A DNA stretch of 64,000 bases from Umbelopsis isabellina (Eukaryota > Mucoromycota > Umbelopsidomycetes > Umbelopsidales > Umbelopsidaceae): assembly GCA_016758905.1 (NCBI GenBank), contig JAEPQZ010000020.1, positions 248,001 through 312,000 of the forward strand, read 5' to 3'. The notes beneath the pieces were generated by a model that was not told the DNA's origin, searched no databases, and worked only from the letters and a program-made list of their open reading frames with translations. Made by a program: the position numbers and the translations under genes. This document shows positions 34,364 through 48,757 of the stretch, piece after piece. Position 1 is the first letter of the stretch, and every line of letters begins with the position of its first letter.

Positions 34364-37300
34364 TTATAAGGATTGCTCACGCACGTCATGGAACGTATAG
34401 CCAGCGCACTTTTGCCGCTCTTGCAGACGCTCACCGCTGGCTCGGATCATATACGAGTTCTTGGATTCGCCAGTGATATAGCGGATAAGCAGACCCAGAT
34501 GCTCTAGCTCTTCAATGATCTCCTCGGACGAACACGCCATAGCGAACCATGTCAGGTTCTTAAACTTGACAGGCGACTCTTGTGCGTCGGTTGGGTTCTC
34601 ACGCCTACGATTGATTAGCCGGATACGCGCTAACCGTGCTGACGGCATGTACGCCGGAAGAGATTGTTTGGCTTTCAAAGACACAGCCAACGTGTGGAAA
34701 TGAAGCAAGAACGCTGCTGTCTACAGAAAGGAAAGTATTAGCCACTCAATGCACCACACACCGAAACGGTTGCTGCTTTTTTTTCTTTTTTAAAAAAAAC
34801 CCCCCTGTACTAGGGCTGTATAGCTTACCATGTCACGGCGATACAAGTACACGTCTGCATTCACCGTTTCCTTTCGTACGTCAATAGGCATGTGCACCAC
34901 AGCACAGCGCAGATTGCACAGCCGATCCAACAGGTTCTGCGTGGTAGTGATCATTTCATTGTAAAATTCCGTGGGGAACGGTGCTTTGAGCCCGGGTTCA
35001 TGATACGTGAGATCGAGTAAATCTCGGCACGCAACAATGGCACGCTGCAAATTGCGTTCCTGCTTGTCACATGACTTGATGTCCTCGGCTGCCGGCAAGC
35101 GGTGGACATCATCGTATAGGAACGCACTGATTAAAAACGCATAATACTCGCCAAGCTCAAGAATGACATCGGCCAGCGCTTTACGCAGCTGATGACGGGC
35201 TACGAATGGCCACAAAAACCTGCATATAATTCACACACAATCAGCTTATTGCATACAAACCAAGGGGTTAAAGATGTGTGGCGTGTATGCGTGTGCAACC
35301 TACCAGTTGAAGATCAGCGCAGTGCCGATGCCTACCAGCATAGTTATAGTCCGTTTCAACACCATCTGCTCAATACTCTCGCCTGGCAACGGGTTGACTC
35401 TCTCTCCTACCGCTACAATTTCATAAGCAATCAAAACCACAATCGCCACCCTGTTGAACATGGTGGCTAGATGCACATAAAAGAAGACGATACCTGTAGT
35501 TGTAGATGAAGCATCAGTAAATATATGCAATGACAAAGGGGGGTGACTGATAAATTAGTGATAGATTCAGCAACGTACATAAAATAAACCCAAAGAATAT
35601 GGTAGCATACGGGCCGGGGTCGACTGCAAGGGCCGCCCATCCTACAAGCACTCCTACAAATGTTCCTACTATACGCCAGAGGCATCCATTAATGGTTCCT
35701 CCACTAGCAATGACAAAAAGACGTATCATCAGTACAGGCGTTCCTCATATGATTGCTACTCATAATGTCAATCTGCTACTTACGTCGTAGGGTTCATAAT
35801 AGCAATGACCTGTGCATTTAATGATCCATTAGTTATCATGAATACTAGCACTACCAAGTGCCGTCTGGCTGGTAGAGGTAAATTTCACTCACCGTAACAC
35901 TGGCCCACTGGCCTCGAACACTGGCGTACCATGCTTGAGACGACGGGATATATGCGGGTAGACACAGGATAAGGACAGCTGTTGCCATCTTGACGGCAAA
36001 CTTGAAGTCATACGACGATAGCACGCGAGATACTTGCCAAAGGAAGTAGCGCAGACGAATGTTGAGTGGAGGACGAGGCTTATGTGCATCCGGAGGAGGC
36101 GCTGCTTCAATGTCTTCATCTATAGCATCGGGAATCGATAACACGGACTCTCTGCGGAAGTTGGGTCCACGGGCCGTCTCGTCGATTGTATGCACTCGCT
36201 CCATATCGCTGGTCTGCACCATACGGCTAGACTTACGCCGTCGCATGGATTGCGCGCCTACTGACTGCGATCTTTTCCTAGCTGTCGATAGGTTGGATTG
36301 AATTTTGACCAACCGTACATCTTCGTCAAACTCGCTTGTTTTCTCTCTCGGTAAATTATCCCTAAAATGCTGTAATGTATGACCGCCCTTGTCCCTGACT
36401 GCTTGATGCGAACTGAAACTGGCCCATTTGACCCAGTTGCCGCCAGTGAGGTTGGGGAGGTAAAAGTGACGCTTCCTGCGGCCGTTTTTGGATCGGTCAA
36501 CCGTGTCCTTGATATCATTCAGGGTGGAGGTCAGGCTCTCTAACTCTTTGGCCACCTCGCGCAAACAAAAGATGAAAAAGAACACAAGAAATACTTCTTC
36601 GCGCAGACCGAGATCAAGTTGCACAAAGTCGCGCTTGCGACGTAGTTGCCGTAACGATTCCATGCGCTTGTTTTCATCCACATCGAATTTCTCAATGGCC
36701 GCCCGCATACGCTCGGGGCAGTCGCAGTGACGGCTACAATGGCGCTCGACTGAGCCATCCGTGCTGCTGCCTTTCCTTGACGTCTTGGTTTTGCGGCTGC
36801 GGAAAATGTGGCTCAAGTAGTAAGCCCAACTATGTGTTCCGTCTTGCCTCACATCATCCAGTTCCCATTCATAGCTGACGCCTGCCGACACACAATTGAG
36901 GGCGCGGGTGGATTCTTGGGCAAGCACCAGCAGTGGATCGCGCAGACTCTCAATGTACATGATGAACAGTTGTTTGTCACCAAACTCGATCTGCTTTTGC
37001 CGTTTCTTGGGCGGTTTGTTCTTGGCCAGCATGTTAAGCGCCGAAATCATGGACGACGTGGAGTTGACTGTCAGCTGGTTCTGATCCAGCATATCTTCGG
37101 AATTATTTCGTCGATGGCGAGGTGTTGACGCACCACTTCTCGAACCTCCATACACTTGATCTAAATGTGCATTGGTGGCCGCAGTGGCTCGCCACGTTAC
37201 ATCGTCGTCACTGTCCGACTCCTCATCGTACGTCTTGAGTGCTGCCTCAAACAATGCCTTCTCGCTTCGAAAACTAGCACCCAGAATACCCAGATGCTTG

Positions 37301-38702
37301 GTTAGACTGTTCAGCGACTTGTAGATGGGCTTAGCCTTGATAGGCGAGATGTAGGCGTGCGATAGCTCGTACTTTGAATCTCTATACGCCGTCATGATTT
37401 TGGTATAACCTGCTCTCATTTTGCCTGCAGCGGTGTTGACACCATCCACGTCTATATCGGCCGTCTCAAACTCGAGTTCAAATTGATCAGTGATGAGTTT
37501 GAGCATTTCTTGGCTACCTTTGACGGTATCCAGTAGCGCACGGCCCAGACCATCAACGGCGGTTTCTCGCCACAGAATCAAGTTGTAGAATAGTGACACA
37601 CCAGCACCCAACATCAACGGAATACCAAAATTCAACACTCCACCTGGTTGCATTTCCGTTAAATTGATGAGCTTGGTGTTGCAAAAAATCTGCACAATCA
37701 TGAACTGCAGCGAGAAGAATTGAAATTTGGGGAACCGCATACGCAAAATCTGGGCAAACATGATGCCTACAATCAAAAATCCGGCATTGATGGCTACACC
37801 TGCCTGATGGTTGGGCAGATCATGTTCATAACCGCGGTTATATGCTATGGACGCTGCCATGCCCGCCAATGCCCAGCATATGGCAAGTGCAATACCTAGC
37901 ACGGATGTGATGGTGGCGTCGATTTGAGCGCCCATAGTTCTACCTGGGTGCGTGAACAAGCTCCCCGTAATGGCAAGGTATGCTGCTGGCCCAAGCGCTT
38001 GAGCAACGGCCCCAATGGAGCACAGCACGATGCACGTCACATATGCCAAAGTAGCCTTTATGATCCGATGCACGATTCTGCGAGGGAACTTTTCATGCAT
38101 CTTTTCCAAAAGTCTGTCTTTCCAGGGTGGTTGCGTTGCAGGTTGGCTTTCCTTTTGATCAGCATTGTGTTGTGATATATCGTTGAGGGGGATTCGGTTG
38201 GGATGCAGAGATTGGCTGCTGTGGGACGGTTCCATACTGGCAAAGCTGGTCCGGCTATTGTTGGAGATGGGAGTTTTGGATCCCTTGTCAACATGGATAA
38301 CGGGAGTGGAGTCTTGATGTGGATCTGGCTGTTCGTTTGAGCTTAAGTGATTTTCATGTTGGAGTGTGCTGTGAAAGCGAGGATCTGTGACCTGCGTAGG
38401 ATCAAAAACCTCCATATCGAAGTAGCTAGAATTCAATTCCAGTCAGTTCCAATCGTTTATTACAGAAATAGATCTCCATGCCAATTGCCTGTCCCATCAA
38501 AATATCCTTACCCGTCTCTTTGATCCATGATAACCTGGCTCGACGGAGTATTCGACCCAGTGGCAGCGCCAGACGATCTTCCACTGTGGTCTCCGCTTGG
38601 CGATGGCATGACAGTAATCTGCCCTGCGTCGGCCAATTTTCGAAATGCCCAAGACGTCTGTGGGTCCGGCGTTTCTGGCCGATGCACATTGTCTTCTGAC
38701 AT
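34364..38702 (-). CDS. Bre4-like / aromatic acid exporter-like (FUSC) membrane protein
   Basis: Seven exons: complement(join(34364..34720,34829..35219,35304..35493,35579..35703,35784..35809,35893..38425,38512..38702)), 1270 residues. There are two blocks of membrane helices separated by a long cytosolic region. Block 1 starts near residue 200 (IKATLAYVTCIVLCSIGAVA) and block 2 near 830 (FKFAVKMATAVLILCLPAY, then GTFVGVLVGWAALAVDPGPY). This duplicated half-transporter layout, with FFFIFCLREVAKEL in the middle, is typical of fungal Bre4/DUF2421-type proteins related to fusaric-acid and aromatic-acid exporters. The substrate is unknown. The first exon (63 codons, disordered) joins in phase at 38425. 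A 26-nt exon (35784-35809) encodes VIAIMNPT. Confidence 0.85.
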
Positions 38703-39064
38703 TGGACGGGTATATGAATGTTAATTGGGGGAAATTTCGACCGGCTGTCCGAGAAACTTTGATAAATTTTGCCATGCTTAGATACGGCTGTCAGCTTCCA
38801 TAAAAGGCAATGGTCAGTAGTAATGCCTCATGAGTTGGCACCTCTTCACCGTAAAGAAGAAACAAAAGGGGTAGTAAAGTAAGGTGGCATGAACACATTA
38901 GACAAAGACAAATGATACATGTACTGTGAGCTTTGGCTTGCTATATTGTCCCATATCTCAAAATACTGTATGGTGAAAACGCACAATTACAGCTCACCAG
39001 CCCTAACCCATTGAATTTAGACTCGCTGGGTTCACGAACAGCGTTAAACAAACTTTCTGTACAA

Positions 39065-40076
39065 ATGGCAACCTCCATTGTGGTAGCTGGAATCAACCTT
39101 GATGTTTATGGTCTTGAACAATACCGAGCTAGGAAACAAAACGGTCCGGTGTCTGTAGTATTTTCCATGCACGGACGACTTTGTAAGTAGTTTTGCGCTG
39201 TAAGCGGCCACACCATACAGGCGGGGCACGGAAAACTCAATACTTTACATTTCCACAGCCACGGCTCAAGCAATGAAGGACGTGAATGAGAAGCTAGTGC
39301 AGCTGAATTCCAAATCAACCAACACCTCCAAACCATATTTGCTTGTGGTGTCTTTCGATCACGCCAACCACGGTCGCCGGCTGGTAGACCAGCATCGGAA
39401 CTTGGCGTGGAAAGACCAGGAGTATGACAACCAGTCGCACGCCATGGACATGTGGTCGATGGAAAAAGCTGCAGCCGATACTGTTTCGATGCTGGTAGAT
39501 GTACTTGAGTTTTACTTGTTCCCTCATGCCGAGTCGCATATCGTGCAATATGGAGTTTTGGGTTTCTCGCTGGGTGGTCACTCCGCTTACCTTGCCAGCT
39601 CAAAGGGTAAAAATGTTGCGGTGGGCCACCACCTGGTCTAAATTTTACACCATGCAAACTAACCCATTTTTTGTTCTGTTTGTACAGATAACAGATTGAG
39701 TCTTTGTGTGGCTTTGGTCGGTTGTGCAGATTACGAATCATTGCTGAGATATCGAGCCACATCGCTCAACCTACAAGCTCAAGCGCCTCACATACCCGAG
39801 CGATTCATCAACCAAGTGGTACGCAAGCAAGACACCATTCACAACCTACAGAACCTGCTCAGTACAAAACTACTCATGATAAATGGAGAGGAAGATAAGG
39901 TAGTGCCTGCCGAGTGCAACGTCAGCTTTGTCGAAAAGATGCAGCTCTCGCACACCGGTACTGAGGGCAAAGACTGGGCATCGTTTGTATTGCCGGGACT
40001 CGGACATGCATGGTCAGACATGATGATAGAGCTATGTGAACAATGGTGTTATGACTGGTTGCAAGAGTCTGTTTAA
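39065..40076 (+). CDS. Alpha/beta hydrolase (esterase-like)
   Basis: Three exons: join(39065..39182,39259..39606,39688..40076), 284 residues. The nucleophile elbow is GFSLGGHSAY (Ser). The likely acid is the Asp of INGEEDKVVPA and the base the His of PGLGHAWSD, giving a complete Ser-Asp-His triad in the right order. FSMHGRL and SFDHANHGRR form the oxyanion-hole region. No signal peptide is seen, so it is probably cytosolic. The substrate cannot be predicted. It is divergent from the Bre4-like gene, 362 bp between ATGs. Confidence 0.8.
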
Positions 40077-40263
40077 TGACGACCAAAGAAAAAAAAGGAG
40101 AAATAATTAAAGACAATCAAAAACGGTATATTTGATCAGAAAACCACAAAATAAGTTGAGCGACAGTGTGTGTGTGGGTGTCAGAGTGTGCATATGAGTG
40201 AGATCAAACCCAAGGCAACAAAACAAAGTGAAAAAAAAAAAGTAATAGGCAAGTGCGCGGTTT

Positions 40264-40515
40264 CTAGTCCTCCTTTGCACCAAGAGTAGCTTCCTTTTGC
40301 TCTCTGAGCACATCAATGTTCTTCTTGATCTGTTCGTCCTTTTGCTTGAGCTCTTCCTCCTCGCGTTTGAGCTTATCGATTTCCGCCTTGAGCTGTTGTT
40401 CACGCGTTAAAAGCGTAGAAGTACTCGTCTCGCTGCGGGCCAGACCACCATGGGGCAGAGAAGCTTGGTCTTGCTCGGGGCCAGGAGTAGTTTGAACTGG
40501 AGATTCGTTGGTCAT
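40264..40515 (-). CDS. 83-residue coiled-coil protein, unknown
   Basis: A single exon starting at the ATG at 40515. The first 40 residues are Pro/Gln/Ser/Thr-rich. Residues about 40-75 form a heptad-like, Lys/Glu-rich helix (REQQLKAEIDKLKREEEELK). I do not recognise the family. It lies 120 bp downstream of the DEAD-box helicase on the same strand; a longer frame upstream of this ATG uses a hydrophobic leader that looks untranslated. Confidence 0.5.
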   Translation of the reverse strand: MTNESPVQTTPGPEQDQASLPHGGLARSETSTSTLLTREQQLKAEIDKLKREEEELKQKDEQIKKNIDVLREQKEATLGAKED

Positions 40516-40637
40516 TTGGTTTGGCAGATGAAGGGGAAGAAAAAGCCTGAAAAAGCCAGGCAAGCCCTGACAGGAAAAATATAAGCTGTAATAAGCTGCC
40601 AGATACGTCATCGACAGAAGGCACTAAAAAGTAACCC

Positions 40638-41951
40638 TTATTGCACATGCGCGTACATGCTAATGGACGTGTTCATCAGCTTGAACATGCTATTGACTTT
40701 GGCTTCCACGTACTTGCTGTCTCTGGCGATGGTGATGACTTTGGCCGTGTCTGTCGCTTGACCAAGCCGTCCCAGCCGTCCGGCCATATGCATATAGTCG
40801 TCAATGGTTTTTGAGAGCCCGACAATGAATACATGGGATATATTAGGCAAGTCAATGCCTCTTCCTGTCATGGCAGTGGCAACATAGAATTGCGCCTGCG
40901 TGCCATGGGCTATCGACTCGTACAGAGGGATGGCATCAATGTCACATTCATGAAGCTTAGACATTACTTGGCTGAAGCTGCCATCGTTGGGTACAAAGAT
41001 AATGCCTTGCTTGACTGGCTCTATACTGCACAGCGTCTCCAAGCACTCCATCATGCTTTCATCTATGTCTTGATCCGTAGCAACATCCCCCACCACGACT
41101 TCGTCATCAATTTGAGTTTGGATATTGCGAACTTGGTCAGAGGATACAATAAGGCAATGGTGTTGGACACCGGCTGATGCTGGTGACAGCCCATTGATGT
41201 ATACAGCATCCTTTATCCACTGTTTCTCCATGAGCCAGTGACGCAGTGGCCGATTCATAGTAGCCGATGACATGATGACCTGGGGTTTGCTGGCTTGAGC
41301 CGTCATGATGGTCTCCAACACTAATTCCGCAGGTTTGGGATGCGCCTTTCGATTCCATCGTTTCTTCCAGTGCGCATACCGTCCGGGCAGTCGAAATGCC
41401 TGGTCCGCTTCGTCCACTACAACTGCTTTCCAACGTTTGTTCTCCCATTGTCCATTTTGGACAAGCGACCACATGGTGGACGCGGTGCCAATGGTCAAAG
41501 GTGAGTTCGAATGGTCTGTATGATGTTCTTCACCAGCAATAACCAATTGGGCAGGTGAGTCTGGTGTTAATTTCTCTACCCAGCCGCTTATCTGGAGTGC
41601 TAGTTCTCGATTAGGCACAACGTACAAGGCTGGCTCACGTATATCCACTAGCGCTGTGGCAATGGCGAATGATTTGCCTGTTCCTGTGATGTCTTTGAGC
41701 AACACATCTTTTCCGGACACAATGGCGGGAATTAATTGACGCTGCATGGCTGTTGGCTCGCTTATGTTGAACGCTGTGGTCAGTCGCTGGGCTGTTGCTT
41801 TGCTAAGGCCAAGGCTCTCAAAGTTTGACGAATCAGTGGTTAGCAGACGAGCTCGAATGACTGAGAATGCAGGACCCTGAGCAGACTTTCGAGTTGCTCC
41901 AAGCACCCTTGAGCAGTGCGATAACCATAGCAGTCGAGTGGTCACGATCAT
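40638..41951 (-). CDS. DEAD-box RNA helicase, mitochondrial Mrh4/DDX28-like
   Basis: One exon, 437 residues, no intron. The first 40 residues are Arg/Ser/Leu-rich without acidic residues, like a mitochondrial presequence. Helicase motifs: Q motif EPTAMQRQLIP, motif I DITGTGKS, Ia VPNRELALQ, II VDEADQAF, III SSAT, V ATAMTGRGIDLP, VI HMAGRLGRLG. Motif VI departs from the usual HRxGRxxR, and motif I lacks the first Gly/Ala. Mrh4/DDX28-type helicases help assemble the large mitochondrial ribosomal subunit. The family is certain; the subfamily is inferred from the presequence, size and divergence. Confidence 0.85.
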   Translation of the reverse strand: MIVTTRLLWLSHCSRVLGATRKSAQGPAFSVIRARLLTTDSSNFESLGLSKATAQRLTTAFNISEPTAMQRQLIPAIVSGKDVLLKDITGTGKSFAIATALVDIREPALYVVPNRELALQISGWVEKLTPDSPAQLVIAGEEHHTDHSNSPLTIGTASTMWSLVQNGQWENKRWKAVVVDEADQAFRLPGRYAHWKKRWNRKAHPKPAELVLETIMTAQASKPQVIMSSATMNRPLRHWLMEKQWIKDAVYINGLSPASAGVQHHCLIVSSDQVRNIQTQIDDEVVVGDVATDQDIDESMMECLETLCSIEPVKQGIIFVPNDGSFSQVMSKLHECDIDAIPLYESIAHGTQAQFYVATAMTGRGIDLPNISHVFIVGLSKTIDDYMHMAGRLGRLGQATDTAKVITIARDSKYVEAKVNSMFKLMNTSISMYAHVQ

Positions 41952-42144
41952 GTCAATCTCTTAGAGCATGTCAGTAGAGCAACAAAAGAAAATTTTCCAG
42001 CGTAATTAATTTTTTACGGTTGGCGGCGAGCAAAAAGCTTTATTACAGCTTGCCAGGCATTTCTGCTAAGCAAAGCACTATTTCAACCCAAATACAGCTG
42101 TTGCTATCATACTACACGTGTACATCATGGCCAGTATGCATTCT

Positions 42145-42189
42145 ATCGCATCGCATCGCATCGCATCGCCACACACACACTCTCTCTCT
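42145..42189. repeat. Compound microsatellite (ATCGC)5-(AC)n-(TC)n
   Basis: Five perfect ATCGC units at 42145-42169 run directly into an AC tract and then a TC tract, in the 305-bp spacer between the helicase start and the proteasome gene end. Confidence 0.85.
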
Positions 42190-42256
42190 TCCATTCAAGA
42201 AACAATATTTTATTGGTAACGGGGGGATGGGTGAGCACTATACAATTTCCTTTCCT

Positions 42257-43865
<1,609 letters not shown>

Positions 43866-46011
43866 ATGGCACACGGCAAAGCAAGGTTCAAGACCAATAA
43901 GAACCAGCAACGCCGAGGTTTGGGCATCAACCCGAGATCAGAACGCAACTTCAAACCATCAGCTGGAAAACGAGGAAATTATGATCCTGTCATGTCGAAA
44001 GTTTTAAACAAAGTGGCAGGAAAGCCGAGATCCCAGCAACCCTTCCGCAAGCAGAGTAAGTACCAACAGTTCAATGGAATGAGCTGATCGTCTGGCCGTC
44101 ACCGTAGCTAATCCGCTTTTGTACAGATACTGGCCAGCGAGGAATGAAAATATCTGACTTGCACCATCAATTTGAAGACTTGGACTCAGACGACGGCGAT
44201 CAATCTGACTCGTACTCGCTGCCAGGTAATATATCAATATGATTAATCACATCTCATCCTAAAAAATTTCTAATTATTGGCATTTTCTTGTAGATACCTT
44301 GGATCAACGATTCGAATGGTTAGACGGAGATGCATTGGGAACGGCACTTAGTCAGCCAGCGCCGGCAAAATACGAGGCAAATAACTTTTCTATCGGTTGG
44401 GGTGGCGCATTAGCTTACAACACCACTGCTGTCATTGATTCGGCTTCACAGGTTACAACCTCAGCCACAGCCACCGAAACAACCATGGAAGGCATCCAAT
44501 GGACGCTAGACACCGAAGGCAGCAACCAATTATCAAACACCGTACCTGAATATCAAGTTGTTCAAAAGACTGACACAGACGAACCCAGTCGCTTAAAAAA
44601 TACCCGTGATCGAACAGAGTTTGCTCGGTCGGCCGATGTTGTGAAATTGGGCATGACTCCGAAGCATGATAACCGAACTACTCGAAAGCTGGGCCGAAAG
44701 CAACGAAAACAAGCCAAGCGGTCAGGCAGACGTGGTGACAGTCAACTCATCGCATCTTCAGATGGTAGTGATATGGATGTTTCTTTGGATTACCTTCAGA
44801 ATATCGATGGAGAGGATAGCGAAGATGACATGGGCGATCATGCGTTTTTTGCTAATGATGTTGAAGATGCGTCTCCTATATGGATATCCTCGGATACTGA
44901 TGAACAATTATCTGTGGATGGCTATGATGATGAGCTTCACGGATTGGAAAATCCAATCGGCTCAGACGACGACAGCGGTGGCTCTCTATTCGAAGGTTAC
45001 AACGCTTGGGATCTTCCTGATCCTGGCACTCAACACCCTGATGACCATAAGACCTTGAAACGCATCCTAAAAGGCACTTTTGATGATGTACCTCCGTCCT
45101 TTCATAATGGTAAGTTCAGCATTCATGACGCAAAATGACGTTTTCAAATAGAGCATTGTGCTAACTACATGTACCAGGTTTGCGAGCACGCATGCGTCGA
45201 CAAAAGAACATTGATCCGCCTATCAGGGATGATGCTACTGCATTTATCGATGACCCTAAGCTTAGTCTGCGATCCAATCCGCATATCAACTTGTATCAGC
45301 TTGACAAGTCGTTCCGCGACTTCATATCCAATACGGATTTGATCTCAGTCAGTTTCCCTTCCGTCTCAGACATGTCCAACCCGTATTTCATGAATTTGGC
45401 TTCATGCTATGGGCTGGTAGCGCAACAGCAACAGATGGGCCGATCAAGAACAAAGTTCGTTTTGCACAGAGCCAGGACAACCAATATACCTGACGATCGG
45501 AGCGCTATAGATGATTTCTTAGCACAAGCTCAAGCTAACCTACTTAAATCGTCAGCTCAAGTGACTACCAGAAACGTGCCAAGGTCTGTCGGTGTGAAAC
45601 AGTCGCGAACGAAATCACGCAGTGTTAAATTTGTCACCAGGCAAAACAAACCCAAGCGTGGCGAAAGAGGAGGAGGAGGAGGACAAGGTGGTGGTAGCGG
45701 TGGTGGTGCTGGTCGATCACAGCAGTTTGCCGCGCCGATTCATGGCACTGTTGTGGGAAGTGAGGCCGCACCAATCAATACCACCAACGTTGGTCATAGA
45801 ATGCTGGCAGCCATGGGGTAAGCGCTTTTGATTTAGCGAAATATAGCATCAATGGACATACTAATAACGAATGTTTCTTTCTTTTTTTTTTTTTCTTTTT
45901 TTTTATTATATTAGTTGGAAAGAAGGTGATAGTTTGGGATCAGAAAACAAGGGCATCACGACACCAATAGAAGCCGTGATAAGAAGAAAGAGAGCCGGTT
46001 TGGGCACTTAA
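43866..46011 (+). CDS. SQS1: R3H and G-patch protein, Sqs1-like
   Basis: Five exons: join(43866..44055,44127..44225,44294..45109,45178..45817,45915..46011), 613 residues. A basic N-terminus (HGKARFKTNKNQQRRGLG) is followed by an acidic middle. The R3H domain is near 420-480 (LDKSFRDFISN, then GRSRTKFVLHRA). A Gly-rich linker follows, then a G-patch split by the last intron (GHRMLAAMGWKEGDSLG and GLGT at the end). Sqs1/Pfa1 stimulates the DEAH helicase Prp43 through its G-patch and acts in pre-mRNA splicing and 40S ribosome maturation. Long acidic tracts may bind basic partners. The order and size fit the family well. Confidence 0.9.
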
Positions 46012-46176
46012 GAAGGCTGTGAACACGTTACCACAGAACTCGGCATTACTGCTGTGCACTACTGCCTTTTCACGTTTCCTTCATTCGTACATTTTTGTTT
46101 TTATAATTGTTCATATCGCCCAAGGCAATCCACTAGCAAAACTCTTGCATTCTCATTGGTCATTCCATTTTTTATT

Positions 46177-47055
46177 TTAACGTTGTCTCTTACTGGGTCG
46201 CTTTCGTGATGAGGACGATGAAGACGAGTCTAACCCAGACTCGCTGTCTGATCGGGAGCTGGATGAGTAAGAGCGGGATCGCCTGGATCTTGAGCGTCTT
46301 GGTGGGCTTCTTGACTCGGAACTTGACGACTTAGAGCGAGATCGTTTAGCCCGTGAACGTCTTGGCCGATCCGAACCACTATCCGAATCACTATCCGACT
46401 CTGACCCTGAACTCGATCCTGAGGATGAACCAGAAGAAGAACCTGAGGATGAGTCTGACTCAGACCCAGAGGAGGACCCAGAACTTGAGGTGCTAGGAGA
46501 TCTATCAATCCATATAAATTTCTTGGTTAGAATCCAGTACAGCGCCTTTAACATTCAATAGCTTGCATATAAAATATACCTTCTTCGCCTGCGCTTATCC
46601 TTTTCTTTCCGCTTATCTGCTAATATCTTTTCAGCCAATCCTTTCCTGAAATGTGCGTGAGTTAAATGCAGCTTGACCATAATTACATATCCAACCATAT
46701 GAACTCACTTGTTTAAAAACTCGTCGGGGAGTTCAGGTTCAGCAAGTTTAAGGGGCTTCTTGAGTTGCTGAGTACGACTTGGTCGAGCTTTGTAACTAGC
46801 TGGCTTTTTGCACTCATATGTCTATAAGGGATGCGTTGATTAGCGTCTTTGTACAATGACCATGGGCGTGGATTAGAGGTTGTGAGGTTGGAGACTTACC
46901 CAGTGACCGTACTCTAAACATTTCTGGCATTGCGTGGTTGGCGCAGCTTTTTTGGCTGACGACGGATATCTACAGGCATCAGTTAGTTTACTAGATCTTT
47001 CAATTGCGTTGATGAAAACGTGTAATCTAATCTACCTTGGACCTGTCCTGTACAT
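46177..47055 (-). CDS. ZCCHC10: ZCCHC10-like zinc-knuckle and SR-repeat protein
   Basis: Five exons: complement(join(46177..46501,46580..46645,46709..46821,46900..46969,47036..47055)), 197 residues. The CCHC knuckle CQKCLEYGHWTYEC is split by an intron after HW and is followed by RPSRTQQLKKPL, the ZCCHC10 signature. The C-terminal half is Ser/Asp/Glu then Arg/Ser-rich (repeated SGSSSGS and RRSRS), as in splicing-associated nuclear proteins. It is probably an RNA-associated nuclear protein, but molecular function is poorly known. The start codon is in a 20-nt first exon. Confidence 0.88.
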
Positions 47056-47182
47056 TGAGATTTTTGGTTGATCACAGACCAGTTCTGATCAGCAATGGGG
47101 AAAATTTTCCAGTCACGGCAAAGCTGCTGCGTTTTTAAATTTTACAGTTGACAAGTGCTTGACAGGGCCTTGTCAATTCAAC
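47056..47182. promoter_or_regulatory. 127-bp bidirectional promoter
   Basis: Only 127 bp separate the start codons of the divergent ZCCHC10-like and Tad2 genes, so the two must share core promoter DNA and short leaders. No TATA box is obvious. Confidence 0.6.
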
Positions 47183-47966
<784 letters not shown>

Positions 47967-48757
47967 GGTGAGCAATTAACCATGGCCAAGTCTAAGCATT
48001 ACCGATTGTATTACCAATAGCCAGGCCCATACCCATAACAAAGAGAGCAATACCGTCTCATCACGCATGGCTATGCTCGAAGCACTTGTACTATAATTCA
48101 AAAAGCATGCACGTCATAAACCACATAACGATAATACCGCAACAGTTTTCAGAAATCATTCCAATACGCTATTCAGAATACCAATATGCGAGGTAGCTGA
48201 TAGTAGCTAATAATATGCATACAATAAATGCCCCATAGCGTGCAATGTGACTTTCCGTGTGCAACCCCTTTCACTAGATAATAACAAAATGTATATTACC
48301 CCATCGAGAATTATCGCAATTCTGTATCGTAGGAAAAACGTTTATCGGTTCGCAAGGCTGTGTTAACAGTTGAACCCTTAAGGTAGATAATATGCAACTT
48401 TTCCACGGTATTATTGTTGGATGGGCGTAGATTCTGACCAAACAGGTGGTCGGAGACAATCGAAAATTTCCTTATCTCGTTTGAAGGGGCCAAATTTGAA
48501 GCAACCATTTTGGCCACCATTTCTCATTATCTTATCAGCCTGGCTGGCCCATAAGCTTAGACCCGGAAGCTGTTATCTTTGCGTATCACGCTTTGATTCA
48601 GCCTATGGAGTATATTTCACTTTGCCTGTACCATAGTTTTATCGTACTTTCTTTGTGCATATCTAATCAACAACAGCCATTACCCTCAGCAATTATATTT
48701 CATCGGCTTTTTTTCGTAATCAGCGCTACAACTCCTACGCTCGGTTAAAAACTCATC
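47967..48757. promoter_or_regulatory. Upstream region of GATA-factor gene with GATA sites
   Basis: 791 bp without a gene. It contains TTATC (GATAA on the minus strand) twice in tandem at 48527-48531 and 48532-48536, and again at 48573-48577. There is also AGATAA at 48385-48390. All lie 180-375 bp upstream of the GATA-factor ATG, so autoregulation or cross-regulation is plausible. Confidence 0.5.

Noticed and set aside
46230-46508. Second minus-strand frame in the SR-repeat region
   Set aside because: Alternative reading of the repetitive Ser/Arg/Asp codons of the ZCCHC10-like gene.
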